Notes: generated from the letters alone by a model not told the origin. Counted from the stretch's first letter, positions 8,812 to 18,104 are shown. The stretch: 64,000 nucleotides of DNA from Gammaproteobacteria bacterium (GCA_022826885.1 JAJDUB010000030.1:1-64000); one strand, 5' to 3'. Numbers and translations are program-made.

Positions 8812-9288
8812 TCAATTGATATTCAACTCCCCGGAGCGTTTCACCTGCTCCATGACGACGTAGGTATGGGTCTGTAATACGCCGGGAATCACCGCGATTT
8901 TCTCACCCAGGATTTTCCGGTATGCATCCATGTCGGAACTGCGCACCTTGGCCAGGTAATCAAAGCCGCCGGCCACCATGTGGCATTCCTCAATCTCAGG
9001 CACATCCTGTACGGCCTGTTTGAATTTCTCGAACACATCCGGCGTGGTTCGATCCAGGGTGATCTCGACAAAGGCCAGCAGTGACAGGCCGAGGAGTTCC
9101 GGGTTGAGTTCCGCCCTGTAACGGGTGATATATCCGGTCTGCTCCAGCCGCCGTACCCGCGCCAGGCAGGGCGCGGGGCTGAGGTTGACCCGCCTGGACA
9201 GGTCAATGTTTGAAATCCTGCCGTTGTCCTGTAACTCGCGCAGGATTTTCAGGTCGATGCGGTCAAGTTGCGCTTTCATGACCGGCAT
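8812..9288 (-). CDS. Lrp/AsnC family regulator, probable control of putA
   Basis: 158 residues with the standard layout: N-terminal helix-turn-helix (LDRIDLKILRELQDNGRISN, then LSRRVNLSPAPCLARVRRLE) and a C-terminal RAM/AsnC effector domain (MVAGGFDYLAKVRSSDMDAY). It is divergent from putA across a 102-base AT-rich gap. In several proteobacteria a divergent Lrp-type protein (PutR, BkdR style) senses an amino acid and activates the neighbouring catabolic gene; proline is therefore the likely ligand here, by inference. No clear ribosome site precedes ATG 9288; ATG 9279 is an alternative. Confidence 0.85.
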   Translation of the reverse strand: MPVMKAQLDRIDLKILRELQDNGRISNIDLSRRVNLSPAPCLARVRRLEQTGYITRYRAELNPELLGLSLLAFVEITLDRTTPDVFEKFKQAVQDVPEIEECHMVAGGFDYLAKVRSSDMDAYRKILGEKIAVIPGVLQTHTYVVMEQVKRSGELNIN

Positions 9289-9390
9289 AATATTTTATTT
9301 TATTAAACTCGTAAAGACAAAAATTATATTTTAATATTTTTGGAAAATAAAAACTTAATTCAGAATTTAGCTGCTAGTATCTGAAATATT
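9289..9390. promoter_or_regulatory. AT-rich divergent control region, lrp-like gene / putA
   Basis: 102 bases, very AT-rich compared with its surroundings, with phased A and T tracts (TATTTTATTTTATTAAA, AAAATTATATTTTAATATTT). Lrp proteins bind and bend such DNA. No single promoter hexamer pair stands out by eye. Confidence 0.45.
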
Positions 9391-12300
9391 ATGATTTCCG
9401 GAATCAACAAGGATTACCTTGCCGACGAAGCAGGCATCGTGCAGCGTCTGCTGCCGTTGGCGCGTCCGCAGCCGGCGCTGAAACGGAAGATCGAGGATAC
9501 GGCAAGGTCCCTGGCGGAAAGCGTGCGCGCGCGGCAACAGAATTCATCCGGATTGCACGCATTTCTCAACCATTACGACCTGTCCTCCCACGAAGGCGTG
9601 GTGCTGATGTGCCTGGCCGAGGCGCTGCTGCGGATACCGGATGCCGGTACGATGGACGCCCTGATCGCGGACAGGCTGGGTTCGGCGGACTGGGAGCGGC
9701 ACCTGGGCAAGGACAGTTCGCTGTTTGTCAATGCGTCCACCTGGGGCCTGATGCTGACCGGCAAGCTGCTCTACCATGGGCAGGAGAATGCGCCTGTGCT
9801 GCCGGAGCTGCTGCGTAAGTTGCTGGGCAGGATGGAACAACCGGTTTTGCGCGCAGCGCTGAAGGCCGCCATGAAAATCATGGCGGACGAGTTCGTTCTG
9901 GGTCGCAACATTGACGAGGCAATACGGCGCAGCCGGACGACTGCGCTGCGCCATTACCGTTTTTCCTACGACATGCTGGGCGAAGCGGCCCTGACCAACA
10001 GCGCCGCAGACCGTTATGAACAGGCTTACGCGCAGGCCATAGAGACACTTGGCAGGGTTGTATCCGCTACGCGCAGTCCGGAAAATCCGGGCATTTCAGT
10101 CAAACTGTCCTCTCTTTGCCCCCGTTTTGAACCGAACCAGGCAGACTGCGCAATCCGTGAGCTGACCGCACGCATGCTGCGCCTGTGCACCGCCGCCCAC
10201 GCCGCGGGTATTACATTGACCGTCGATGCGGAGGAGGCAGAGCGGCTGGAGATGGGCATACGGGTATTCGAGCGCCTGTTTCTCCATAACGGGCTGCGCG
10301 TCTGGGCGGGCCTGGGCGTTGCAGTACAGGCGTACCAGAAACGCGCCCTGCCCCTGCTGGAATACCTCAACCGGCTGGCCGATGAACAGGACCGCATTAT
10401 CCCGGTACGCCTGGTCAAGGGCGCCTACTGGGACATGGAGATCAAACGCGCCCAGGAACAGGGACTGGCAGACTATCCGGTGTTCACCCTGAAACGCAAT
10501 ACCGATTTATCCTACCTGGCCTGCGCCCGTTACCTGCTGGCCCATTGCTCCCGCATATATCCGCAGTTCGCCACCCATAATGCCCACACCGTGAGCTATA
10601 TCTATCATCATGCGTCCGGCCGGGAGTTCGAATTCCAGCGACTGTACGGCATGGGCGAAGAACTGTATGCCGACGTTACCGATCCGCAGGGCCTCAATAT
10701 TCCCTGTCGCGTCTATGCGCCTGTGGGCGCGCACGAGGACCTGTTGCCCTACCTGGTGCGCCGGTTACTGGAAAACGGCGCCAACGTGTCCTTTATCAAC
10801 CGTATCGCCGACCGGGAAATTCCCCTTTCCGAGCTGGTCTCGGACCCGGTGGATGCCGTCGAACAGGACAACGGGACTGCCCGGCATCCCCGCATACCGG
10901 TCCCGCCGGACCTGTTCCGGCCCGAGCGGAAGAATTCCCGCGGCTTCAATTTTGCCGACTGCGCGGACCAGGCGACGCTGCTGGACCACCTGACCGGCGC
11001 CCGCAAGGGTGAATGGGCTGCCGCACCTGTGGTCAACGGTCAATCCCTGCGCGGTAAATCCAGGACCATATACAACCCGGCCGATATCAGGGAACGAATC
11101 GGCCGGGTATGGGACGCCACACCGGGTATCGCTTCCCGGGCCCTGGCCGTTTGCGCAGATGCGTTTCCGTCATGGCGCAGCAGCGCGGCGGTTCGGCGGG
11201 CAGGCATCCTTGAAAAGGCTGCGGACCTTGTAGAGGAACGCCTGCCGGAGTTGGCGGCGCTGTGCGTACTCGAGGCGGGCAAGTGCTTGCGCGATGCCCA
11301 TGACGACGTGCGCGAAGCCGTTGATTTCCTGCGCTACTATGCCGCCTGTTGCCGCCGGCTCATGGCAAACGGGATGGAACTGCCGGGGCCTGCCGGTGAA
11401 AGCAACAGCCTGCTGTTGTGCGGGCGCGGCGTGTTTGTATGCATCAGCCCGTGGAACTTTCCTGTGGCAATTTTTACCGGCCAGGTCGCGGCGGCGCTGG
11501 CGGCGGGGAACACGGTCATCGCCAAACCCGCGGAACAGTCCACCCTGGTTGCTTTCCGGCTCGCGGAGTTGCTTTACTCGGCGGGCATCCCCAAACAGGT
11601 ACTGGCATTCCTGCCCGGCGCCGGTCCTGAACTCGGCAATGCGCTGCTGCATGACTCCAGGGTCGCAGGCGTGGCGTTTACCGGATCCACGGAGACCGCG
11701 CGCCGGATCAACCATGAGCTGGCCATGCGCAACGGCCCGCTGCCATGCCTGATCGCCGAGACCGGGGGCATCAACGCCATGCTGGTCGACAGTTCGGCGC
11801 TGCCGGAGCAGGTGGTACAGGACGTCGTACAGTCCGCATTCAACAGCGCCGGCCAGCGTTGTTCGGCCCTGCGCGCGCTGTGCCTGCAAAAAGAGATCGC
11901 GCCGCGGGTGCTGGATCTGCTGCTGGGCCACATGGATGAATGGACCACCGGGGACCCGGCGCGCCTGGACACAGACATGGGACCCGTTATCGATGCAGCA
12001 GCGCAGTCCCGGCTGGAAAGCTACATCGGCAGGGCACAGAAAGAAGGCAGGTTGATTTACCGCGGGCCGGGACCGGGTTCAGGAGCAAAAGGATATTTCG
12101 TGCCACCGGCTATAATCGAACTGGAATGCCTGTCCGAACTGAAGGAAGAGGTTTTCGGCCCGGTGTTACACGTACTGCGTTATGACGCGGGAAAACTGCC
12201 GTCATTGCTGGGTCAGATAAACGCACTGGGTTACGGCCTGACACTGGGTATCCAGAGCCGGATTGAACAGCGGGCGGAATATATCAGGGAGCAGGTACGT

Positions 12301-12492
12301 ACCGGCAATGTATACGTCAACCGGAATATGGTCGGTGCGGTGGTAGGCGTGCAACCGTTCGGCGGCTGCGGCCTGTCCGGGACCGGACCCAAGGCCGGGG
12401 GGCCTCACTACCTGTTGCGCTATGCTACCGAACAAACCTACACCGTAAACACTGCTGCTATCGGTGGCAACGCCGGCCTGCTGGCGCTTTAG
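9391..12492 (+). CDS. putA: Bifunctional proline dehydrogenase / P5C dehydrogenase PutA (short form)
   Basis: Oxidises proline to glutamate in two steps with FAD and NAD. 1033 residues. The proline dehydrogenase barrel is marked by RLVKGAYWD (340-348) and THNAHTVSYI; the aldehyde dehydrogenase half by ISPWNFPVAIFTGQ, catalytic E790 in AETGG and nucleophile C824 in GQRCSALR. The N-terminal ribbon-helix-helix repressor domain of trifunctional PutA is absent, so regulation must come from elsewhere, most simply the divergent Lrp-type gene. No obvious ribosome site precedes the ATG. A palindrome follows 13 bases after the stop. Confidence 0.95.
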   Translation: MISGINKDYLADEAGIVQRLLPLARPQPALKRKIEDTARSLAESVRARQQNSSGLHAFLNHYDLSSHEGVVLMCLAEALLRIPDAGTMDALIADRLGSADWERHLGKDSSLFVNASTWGLMLTGKLLYHGQENAPVLPELLRKLLGRMEQPVLRAALKAAMKIMADEFVLGRNIDEAIRRSRTTALRHYRFSYDMLGEAALTNSAADRYEQAYAQAIETLGRVVSATRSPENPGISVKLSSLCPRFEPNQADCAIRELTARMLRLCTAAHAAGITLTVDAEEAERLEMGIRVFERLFLHNGLRVWAGLGVAVQAYQKRALPLLEYLNRLADEQDRIIPVRLVKGAYWDMEIKRAQEQGLADYPVFTLKRNTDLSYLACARYLLAHCSRIYPQFATHNAHTVSYIYHHASGREFEFQRLYGMGEELYADVTDPQGLNIPCRVYAPVGAHEDLLPYLVRRLLENGANVSFINRIADREIPLSELVSDPVDAVEQDNGTARHPRIPVPPDLFRPERKNSRGFNFADCADQATLLDHLTGARKGEWAAAPVVNGQSLRGKSRTIYNPADIRERIGRVWDATPGIASRALAVCADAFPSWRSSAAVRRAGILEKAADLVEERLPELAALCVLEAGKCLRDAHDDVREAVDFLRYYAACCRRLMANGMELPGPAGESNSLLLCGRGVFVCISPWNFPVAIFTGQVAAALAAGNTVIAKPAEQSTLVAFRLAELLYSAGIPKQVLAFLPGAGPELGNALLHDSRVAGVAFTGSTETARRINHELAMRNGPLPCLIAETGGINAMLVDSSALPEQVVQDVVQSAFNSAGQRCSALRALCLQKEIAPRVLDLLLGHMDEWTTGDPARLDTDMGPVIDAAAQSRLESYIGRAQKEGRLIYRGPGPGSGAKGYFVPPAIIELECLSELKEEVFGPVLHVLRYDAGKLPSLLGQINALGYGLTLGIQSRIEQRAEYIREQVRTGNVYVNRNMVGAVVGVQPFGGCGLSGTGPKAGGPHYLLRYATEQTYTVNTAAIGGNAGLLAL

Positions 12493-12505
12493 GCAGAGTA
12501 AGACA

Positions 12506-12549
12506 GGGGTCAGAGTAAAAATTCTTTCAGAATTTCTTACTCTGACCCC
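12506..12549. repeat. Palindromic repeat, family A (44 bp), overlapping a gene end
   Basis: Arms GGGGTCAGAGTAA / TTACTCTGACCCC (13 bp, perfect) with an inner AAATTCT / AGAATTT pairing. It sits between convergent putA and the acyl-CoA ligase. Read on the minus strand its right arm encodes the last residues G-S-E and the TAA stop of the ligase. Confidence 0.9.
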
Positions 12550-14159
12550 GAGAAGCGTTTGCGCAGTTCGGTCTTCTGTATCTTGCCCGTCGCCGTGTGC
12601 GGGATTTCATCGACGAAGACCACGTCATCGGGCAGCCACCATTTCGCCACCTTGTCCCGCAGCCAGTCCAGAATTGCTTCCCCGGTCACTTCACTGCCCT
12701 CTTTCCTGACGATGATAAGCAACGGCCGTTCCGACCATTTCGGGTGAGGTACCCCGATCACTGCAGCCTCGGCAACGTCGGGATGGCCGACCGCGGTGTT
12801 TTCCAGGTCGATGGAACTGATCCACTCGCCCCCGGACTTGATGACGTCCTTGGACCTGTCGGTGATCTGCAGGTAACCTTCGGCATCTATGGAACCCACG
12901 TCACCGGTACTGAACCAGCCGTCCCCGTCGTGTACGTCACTCGGCACTCCGGTGTTGTAATAGTCGCTGCAGATGAACGGGCCGCGTACTTTCAGCAGCC
13001 CTGTGGATTGTCCGTCCCAGGGCAGTTCATTATTTTCATCATCGACTATCTTCATCTCGACGCCGTAGAGCGCGCGCCCCTGCTTCTCCCTGATGGCGAA
13101 TTGCTCCTCCCGGGACAGTTTCTGCATTTCCGGTTTCAGGGTATTGAAGGTGCCCAGGGGGCTCATCTCCGTCATCCCCCAGGCATGATTGACATAAACG
13201 CCATGGCGCTCCTCGAACTCCTCCATTATCGACCGGGGGCAGGCCGATCCGCCGATCACGACCCGTCTCAGGGTGCCGACCTGTTTGCCCGTTTCGTCAA
13301 GATACTTGAGCAGGTTCAACCACACGGTGGGCACCCCGGCGGAATAGGTCACCTGTTCCTCTTCAATCAATGCCTGCAGGGTTGCGCCGTCGCCCATTTT
13401 GGGGCCCGGGAATACCAGCTTGGTGCCGGCTACGGGCGCGCCGTAGGCCAGACCCCAGGCATTTACGTGGAACATGGGCACGACCGGCATGACCACATCC
13501 CGGACAGACAGGTCAAAGCAATCCGTTGAGATGCCGATAAGGGTGTGCAATACCATGGAACGGTGATGGTACAGCACGCCCTTGGGATTGCCGGTGGTTC
13601 CTGAGGTATAACACAGGCAACAGGCTGTTTTCTCGTCCAGTTCAGGCCAGTCAATCCGGTCCGGCTGGGACCCGATGAAGGATTCATAGGACTGTGCGTT
13701 CTTCAGTCCGGTATCAGGCATATTGTCATCATCCGTCAGGATGATATAAGCCTCCACGCAGGGCAGATCGTCCTTTATTTTCTCCAGCGCCGGAACAATC
13801 AGGGGGTCGACAAAGACCAGCCTGTCCTCCGCATGGTTTACGATATAGGTGATCTGGTCCGGGAACAGGCGCGGGTTTACCGTATGGGTCACGGCGCCGA
13901 CGCCTGCTATGCCGTAATACAGCTCGAAATGGCGGTAATCGTTCCAGGCAAAGGTCGCGACACGGTCCCCGGGCCGTACGCCATACCCGATCAGGGCATT
14001 CGCCAGCCGGCGCGTCCTGCGGAATGCATCCGCATAGGTATACCTGTGTCTCGGACTGTCACAGGTAACGGATACGATCTCCGCATTGGGATGGTTGTTG
14101 TCGGCATGTTCCATTATCGAGGTAATGGTCAATTGCCTGTCCATCATCAGGCCCTGCAT
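12537..14159 (-). CDS. AMP-forming acyl-CoA ligase (medium/long-chain or DmdB-like)
   Basis: 540 residues of the ANL superfamily. P-loop [11 protein letters not shown] near 188-198, adenylate-binding [10 protein letters not shown] near 328, [13 protein letters not shown] near 424 and the catalytic lysine in [11 protein letters not shown] near the C-terminus are all present. It closely follows paaX on the same strand (30 bases), so it may belong to the paa transcript, although PaaK is encoded separately at 38.5 kb. Substrate is open: a fatty acid, a phenylalkanoate or methylmercaptopropionate. GGGGA lies 7 bases before ATG 14159. Its C-terminus FSGSE is partly formed by a palindromic repeat. 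Confidence 0.85.
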   Translation of the reverse strand: MQGLMMDRQLTITSIMEHADNNHPNAEIVSVTCDSPRHRYTYADAFRRTRRLANALIGYGVRPGDRVATFAWNDYRHFELYYGIAGVGAVTHTVNPRLFPDQITYIVNHAEDRLVFVDPLIVPALEKIKDDLPCVEAYIILTDDDNMPDTGLKNAQSYESFIGSQPDRIDWPELDEKTACCLCYTSGTTGNPKGVLYHHRSMVLHTLIGISTDCFDLSVRDVVMPVVPMFHVNAWGLAYGAPVAGTKLVFPGPKMGDGATLQALIEEEQVTYSAGVPTVWLNLLKYLDETGKQVGTLRRVVIGGSACPRSIMEEFEERHGVYVNHAWGMTEMSPLGTFNTLKPEMQKLSREEQFAIREKQGRALYGVEMKIVDDENNELPWDGQSTGLLKVRGPFICSDYYNTGVPSDVHDGDGWFSTGDVGSIDAEGYLQITDRSKDVIKSGGEWISSIDLENTAVGHPDVAEAAVIGVPHPKWSERPLLIIVRKEGSEVTGEAILDWLRDKVAKWWLPDDVVFVDEIPHTATGKIQKTELRKRFSGSE

Positions 14160-14189
14160 GATTTGTTCCCCGGATTTTGCGTATCAGGA

Positions 14190-15107
14190 TTATATACCGA
14201 CCCCGTCGAAGCGGGAATAGAACTCCTTTGCGGGTTCGCCCAGGCTGCCTTCGATGGTTTCCATATTCTTCATCAGGTAGTCAACCGACCCATTCCGGAC
14301 GGCGCGGTAGATATTTTTTGTAAGATTATATGCCGGGATGCCCGGCCAGTTCGGCGGCAGAAGTTCTCCGGGAAGATCGGAATCCTGCAACTGTATCCGG
14401 CGATATTCATGGATGAGCAGGGTCCGCACCTGGAAGCATTGCTCGGCGTTCCTTTTCCTTGCTCTCCTGAGAGCGCGATCCACCGAGCTGAAACGCTGAA
14501 TGAAGTGGTTGTACCTTTTTTCTATGCCGTCGAGATCCCAGCAGTCATGGGACAGTTTCCTCAACACCTCGCGGGAGGCAACGTCCCCGGTATTGGCGAT
14601 TAACACAACTACCTTGTCCGTGAGCTTCAATTCGAGCAGGGTCTCATCCAGGGACTGCCGGTCTCCGGAAGGATGTCCCAGCATACCGGATGATAACGCA
14701 CCATATCCAAGCCAGGACAATTCCCTGCGCAACAGGTCTCGCTCTTTATTGCTGCACAGAGTCGGTAATACCAGGGTCCACTTCCTGTCCCAGGGCTGTC
14801 TGCTGAGGTAGTAAATTCTGCGCGCGGCCTTTTCATAATGCCTGTGGCCCGCCTCGGTAAAGCTGTAATAACTGCGCCTGCCCATCTGCCTGGCAACCAG
14901 CCAGTCTTCCTGTACCAGCCTGAATACCGCAGTGCGAATCTGCCGGTGATTTAAACCGAACGGTTCCAGTATCTTAATCAAACTGCCAAGCCAGACGGCG
15001 CTGCCATGCTGCGATACGGCATCACCGAACACGGTGACGACCAGCGATCCGGTGCGAATGGGTTTGCGGGCTGAAAACTCCGCCAGCAGATTACCGACCT
15101 GTTTCAT
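14190..15107 (-). CDS. paaX: Phenylacetate catabolism repressor PaaX
   Basis: 305 residues, the usual PaaX length. N-terminal winged helix (LIKILEPFGLNHRQIRTAVF, then RLVQEDWLVARQMGRRSYY) followed by the PaaX effector domain. PaaX represses paa genes until phenylacetyl-CoA binds. It lies directly downstream of paaE on the same strand, so it is probably expressed with the operon it controls. Candidate binding sites are the TGATACA..TGTATCA repeat before paaA and a related site between paaK and paaZ. No clear ribosome site before the ATG. Confidence 0.93.
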   Translation of the reverse strand: MKQVGNLLAEFSARKPIRTGSLVVTVFGDAVSQHGSAVWLGSLIKILEPFGLNHRQIRTAVFRLVQEDWLVARQMGRRSYYSFTEAGHRHYEKAARRIYYLSRQPWDRKWTLVLPTLCSNKERDLLRRELSWLGYGALSSGMLGHPSGDRQSLDETLLELKLTDKVVVLIANTGDVASREVLRKLSHDCWDLDGIEKRYNHFIQRFSSVDRALRRARKRNAEQCFQVRTLLIHEYRRIQLQDSDLPGELLPPNWPGIPAYNLTKNIYRAVRNGSVDYLMKNMETIEGSLGEPAKEFYSRFDGVGI

Positions 15108-15122
15108 GGGAATTCGATATAT

Positions 15123-15189
15123 GGGGTCAGAGTAAAATTCTCGTTATCGTGGTCGATAGCAAATTTTGGGGTAATTTTACTCTGACCCC
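15123..15189. repeat. Palindromic repeat, family A, long 67-bp form
   Basis: Outer arms GGGGTCAGAGTAAAATT / AATTTTACTCTGACCCC (17 bp, perfect) around a 33-base centre containing CGTGGTCGATAGC. It lies between paaE and paaX. A second copy of the same length is at 17718-17784, so the two bracket paaE-paaD-paaC. Confidence 0.9.
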
Positions 15190-15194
15190 TGCGT

Positions 15195-15224
15195 CATCTG
15201 CGTTCATCTGCGTCATCTGCGGAT
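15195..15224. repeat. Three-fold ATCTGCGT short tandem repeat
   Basis: CATCTGCG is repeated three times at 10-base steps, ending in CTGCGGAT, just downstream of paaE. A near-identical block lies upstream of paaE at 16377-16405. Confidence 0.7.
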
Positions 15225-15228
15225 AAAT

Positions 15229-16320
15229 TTACCGGTCAAAATCGACGAGAACGCGGTCGGTAATGGGGTGGGACTGGCAGGTCAATATATAACCCGCGGC
15301 CAGTTCGTCTGCTTCCAGGGCGTGGTTGATATCCATATCCACTTCCCCTTCCAGCAGTTTTGCCTTGCAGGTGGCGCAGACGCCGCCTTTGCAGGCGAAC
15401 GGCAGGTCCACCCCGTTATCCAGGGCGCCGTCAAGGATGTTCTGGCCGTCCGCGGTCAGTTCAAACCGGGTCTGGCGGCCGTCCGCATTGACCGTGACCT
15501 GCGACACCATGCCGGCCAGTTTCAGGGCGCGCTCATAGTGCCTGGCCACTCTTGCCGCGGCGGCTTCGGCCGAAGCCGCGAATAATTCGTAATGTATTTT
15601 GCTCTCGTCGATGCCTTCGGCGCGCAGCCCCCTGGATACTTCCGAGATCATCGCTTCCGGTCCGCACAGGAAAAACTCGTCCACCGCGTGCAGGTCGAGC
15701 AGGTGTTGAATTAATTCGGCGCCCTTCCTGTTGTTGATGCGGCCGTTCAGGATTTCGATGTCCTGGCGTTCCCGGCTGAGGATATTGATCCACTGAAAGC
15801 GGGACATGTATTGATTCTTGATCCCTTCCAGTTCTTCCTTGAACATCATCGTCGCCACCCGCTGGTTGCCATACAACAGGGTCACATGGCTGCGCGGCTC
15901 CTGTTTCAATACGGTCCTGATAATCGAGATAATAGGCGTGATGCCGCTGCCGGCGGCAATGCACAGGTAGTTGCGTTCGCTGTCTTCATCCAGCGGTGTG
16001 AAGAACGTCCCCCGGGGCGGCATCACCTCCAGACTGGCGCCCCGGACCAGGTTTTCGTTGGCATAGCTCGAAAATACGCCGCCCGCGACTTTCTTGACCG
16101 CGACCCGCAGGGTTCCGTCGTCGATACCGGAACAGATGGAATAGGAACGTCTTACTTCGGTTCCATCGATATGCGCCTTCAGGGTCAGGTACTGGCCCTG
16201 GGTGAACCGGTAGGTTTCCGACAGATCGGCAGGCACGTCAAACGTCAGGCACACGGCGTCGTCCGTTTCCTTCCTGATGTCACTGATTGTTAAAGGATAA
16301 AATTCAGGCATCTTCAACAT
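15229..16320 (-). CDS. paaE: Phenylacetyl-CoA 1,2-epoxidase reductase subunit PaaE
   Basis: Passes electrons from NADPH through FAD and a 2Fe-2S cluster to the PaaA di-iron site. 363 residues: flavin-binding domain with RRSYSICSG near 58-66, NAD(P)-binding region with GSGITPIISIIRTVL and FFLCGPEAMI, and a C-terminal plant-type ferredoxin with the cluster cysteines in CKGGVCATCKAKL and the last one in LTCQSHP. Start ATG 16320 kept; ATG 16311 (MPEFYPL) is equally possible. Last structural gene of the paa block. Confidence 0.95.
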   Translation of the reverse strand: MLKMPEFYPLTISDIRKETDDAVCLTFDVPADLSETYRFTQGQYLTLKAHIDGTEVRRSYSICSGIDDGTLRVAVKKVAGGVFSSYANENLVRGASLEVMPPRGTFFTPLDEDSERNYLCIAAGSGITPIISIIRTVLKQEPRSHVTLLYGNQRVATMMFKEELEGIKNQYMSRFQWINILSRERQDIEILNGRINNRKGAELIQHLLDLHAVDEFFLCGPEAMISEVSRGLRAEGIDESKIHYELFAASAEAAAARVARHYERALKLAGMVSQVTVNADGRQTRFELTADGQNILDGALDNGVDLPFACKGGVCATCKAKLLEGEVDMDINHALEADELAAGYILTCQSHPITDRVLVDFDR

Positions 16321-16376
16321 GAACTAGTCTGTATACACAGATGATACGTACAAATATAAAGAAAAGAGCCATCCCT

Positions 16377-16405
16377 CATCTGCGCTAATCTGCGTAATCT
16401 GCGGA
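16377..16405. repeat. Three-fold ATCTGCG short tandem repeat (second block)
   Basis: CATCTGCGCTAATCTGCG continues as TAATCTGCGGAT. It shares unit, unit number, orientation and end with 15195-15224; the two blocks enclose paaE. Confidence 0.7.
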
Positions 16406-16415
16406 TATAAAGGTT

Positions 16416-16940
16416 CTATATACATTTGAAATAGTCAAAAGGCTCCAGGCAGGCATTGCACCTGTATAAGGCTTTGCAGGGAGTTGATCCGAAGCGGCTG
16501 ATTTCCTCCGTGTCGGCGGATCGGCAGCGCGGGCAGGTCAAACCTCTGACGGGCACGCGTAAACTCTGTTTGGCGCTGGATCCCGCAGGCGGGACAATAC
16601 CGTATTGCAGCAGTTTTTCCCTGCCGGCCGCGCTCATCCAGTCCGTTGTCCAGGGCGGCGCAAGCTGTGTTTTCACTTCGACGTCCGTATAGCCGTTCCG
16701 GTTCAATGCGGCCCTGACATCCTGCTCTATGGTCTGCATGGCGGGGCAACCGCTGTAGGTAGGTGTGATGATTACCTGGATCCCGCCGCCGTTCCAGCGC
16801 ACGTCGCGCAGTATGCCCAGGTCGGCAATGGTCAACACCGGGATTTCCGGATCGGTAACCCGTTCCAGGATCTCCCCTACCTCTTTCAGCATGCTTTCAA
16901 CATGTCCGGAAACCTCGCCGGTTGCGTGCGCGGCGTTCAT
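16416..16940 (-). CDS. paaD: Phenylacetyl-CoA epoxidase Fe-S maturation protein PaaD
   Basis: 174 residues. N-terminal DUF59/MIP18 domain (VTDPEIPVLTIADLGILRDV, GCPAMQ) and a C-terminal zinc ribbon (CPRC...CNAC). PaaD is needed for assembly of active PaaABCE, probably for iron-sulfur or di-iron insertion, and is not itself a core subunit. ATG 16940 is chosen because it lies 5 bases behind the paaC stop and gives the family length; the frame stays open upstream only as an overlap with paaC. Confidence 0.93.
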   Translation of the reverse strand: MNAAHATGEVSGHVESMLKEVGEILERVTDPEIPVLTIADLGILRDVRWNGGGIQVIITPTYSGCPAMQTIEQDVRAALNRNGYTDVEVKTQLAPPWTTDWMSAAGREKLLQYGIVPPAGSSAKQSLRVPVRGLTCPRCRSADTEEISRFGSTPCKALYRCNACLEPFDYFKCI

Positions 16941-16945
16941 GGTTT

Positions 16946-17698
16946 CTACCAGTTCAAGCCGGGATGCGCCCGCTGCAGGGACTGCATCTCGGCCAGCAGG
17001 TACCCCATGTGTTCCGAATGCAGGCCCTGCCGTCCGCCCCCGCGGGTAAAGCTGATCTGCGGGCGTTCCAGCATGGCTTCGCTGAAGACCCGGTCCACCT
17101 CTTGATTCCATGACGTTTCAATACTGTCCAGGTCCACGCCGATACCCTGTTCCTGCATGGCCCGGTCAACCTCGTCTGCTGCGAATAACTCAGGGGTGAA
17201 CGGCATCAACCCGGTTACGGCCCGGGTGATTTTTTCATGGCTCTCTTCAGTGCCGTCACCGAGACGGACCATCCATTCGCTGCTGTGGCGCAGGTGGTAT
17301 TCACACTCCTTCAGGGTCTTGGCGGCGATGGCCGCGAGGGTGGCGTCTGCCGAATCCCGCAATGCCCGGTAATAGTGATAATCATAGGCGTCAACCAGGA
17401 ACTGGCGCGCCGTGGTAAAGGCAAAATCTCCCACCGGCAACTCCATGATGTGAAAATTGCGGAACTCCCGTTCATTGCGGAAATAAGCAAGGTCGTCTTC
17501 GCTCCTGCCCTCGCCTTCCAGTTCCCCGGCGTAGGTCAGCAGCATGCGGGCGCGCCCGATCAGGTCCAGCGCGGTATTGGTCATCGCCAGGTCTTCTTCC
17601 AGGAACGGGCCGTGACCGCACCACTCCGCCAGGCGCTGGCCGTTGATCAAGGCGTTATCCCCGAGCCGGATTACATATTGGAATAGATCAGAACTCAC
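16946..17698 (-). CDS. paaC: Phenylacetyl-CoA epoxidase structural subunit PaaC
   Basis: 250 residues, all-helical ferritin-like protein homologous to PaaA but without the full di-iron ligand set; it scaffolds the PaaA catalytic subunit. Recognised by NGQRLAEWCGHGPFLEEDLA at the N-terminus, LKECEYHLRHSSEWMVRLGD in the middle and GGGRQGLHSEHMGYLLAEMQ near the end. A 67-bp palindrome separates it from paaB. Confidence 0.95.
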   Translation of the reverse strand: MSSDLFQYVIRLGDNALINGQRLAEWCGHGPFLEEDLAMTNTALDLIGRARMLLTYAGELEGEGRSEDDLAYFRNEREFRNFHIMELPVGDFAFTTARQFLVDAYDYHYYRALRDSADATLAAIAAKTLKECEYHLRHSSEWMVRLGDGTEESHEKITRAVTGLMPFTPELFAADEVDRAMQEQGIGVDLDSIETSWNQEVDRVFSEAMLERPQISFTRGGGRQGLHSEHMGYLLAEMQSLQRAHPGLNW

Positions 17699-17717
17699 AG
17701 CTTAATTCTCGATATAT

Positions 17718-17784
17718 GGGGTCAGAGTAAAATCCTCGTTACCGTGGTCGATGGCACTGTCCGGGGTGATTTTACTCTGACCCC
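17718..17784. repeat. Palindromic repeat, family A, long 67-bp form
   Basis: Same length and layout as 15123-15189 (outer arms starting GGGGTCAGAGTAAAAT, centre with CGTGGTCGATGGC). It lies inside the paa operon, in the 110-base gap between paaB and paaC. A hairpin there could set relative expression of paaAB and paaCDE. Confidence 0.9.
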
Positions 17785-17808
17785 TGCAATTGGAATTTCC
17801 CCCGAAAT

Positions 17809-18093
17809 TCAAAGCTTGAGGTCCTCAGGTACGTCGTAAAAGGTCGGGTGACGGTAGATCTTGTCTTCTGCCGGTTCAAAAAAGCTGTCTTCGTCTTCCG
17901 GCTGGCTGGCGACGATATCCGCGGACTTCACCACCCAGATGCTGCTTCCCTCGTTGCGGCGGGTATAGGTGTCGCGGGCATATTGCAGTGCCTGTTCGCC
18001 GTCGGCCGCGTGGATGCTGCCGGCATGTTTGTGGTCCAGCCCCCGCTTGTTGCGGATGAACACCTCCCACAGTGGCAGTCGCTTGTCCGGCAT
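17809..18093 (-). CDS. paaB: Phenylacetyl-CoA epoxidase subunit PaaB
   Basis: 94 residues, standard size. LPLWEVFIRNKRGLDHKHAG at the N-terminus and the C-terminal FFEPAEDKIYRHPTFYDVP are hallmark PaaB sequence. It bridges PaaAC heterodimers in the complex. It follows paaA after 11 bases. Confidence 0.95.
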   Translation of the reverse strand: MPDKRLPLWEVFIRNKRGLDHKHAGSIHAADGEQALQYARDTYTRRNEGSSIWVVKSADIVASQPEDEDSFFEPAEDKIYRHPTFYDVPEDLKL

Positions 18094-18104
18094 GGGTTCT
18101 CTGC

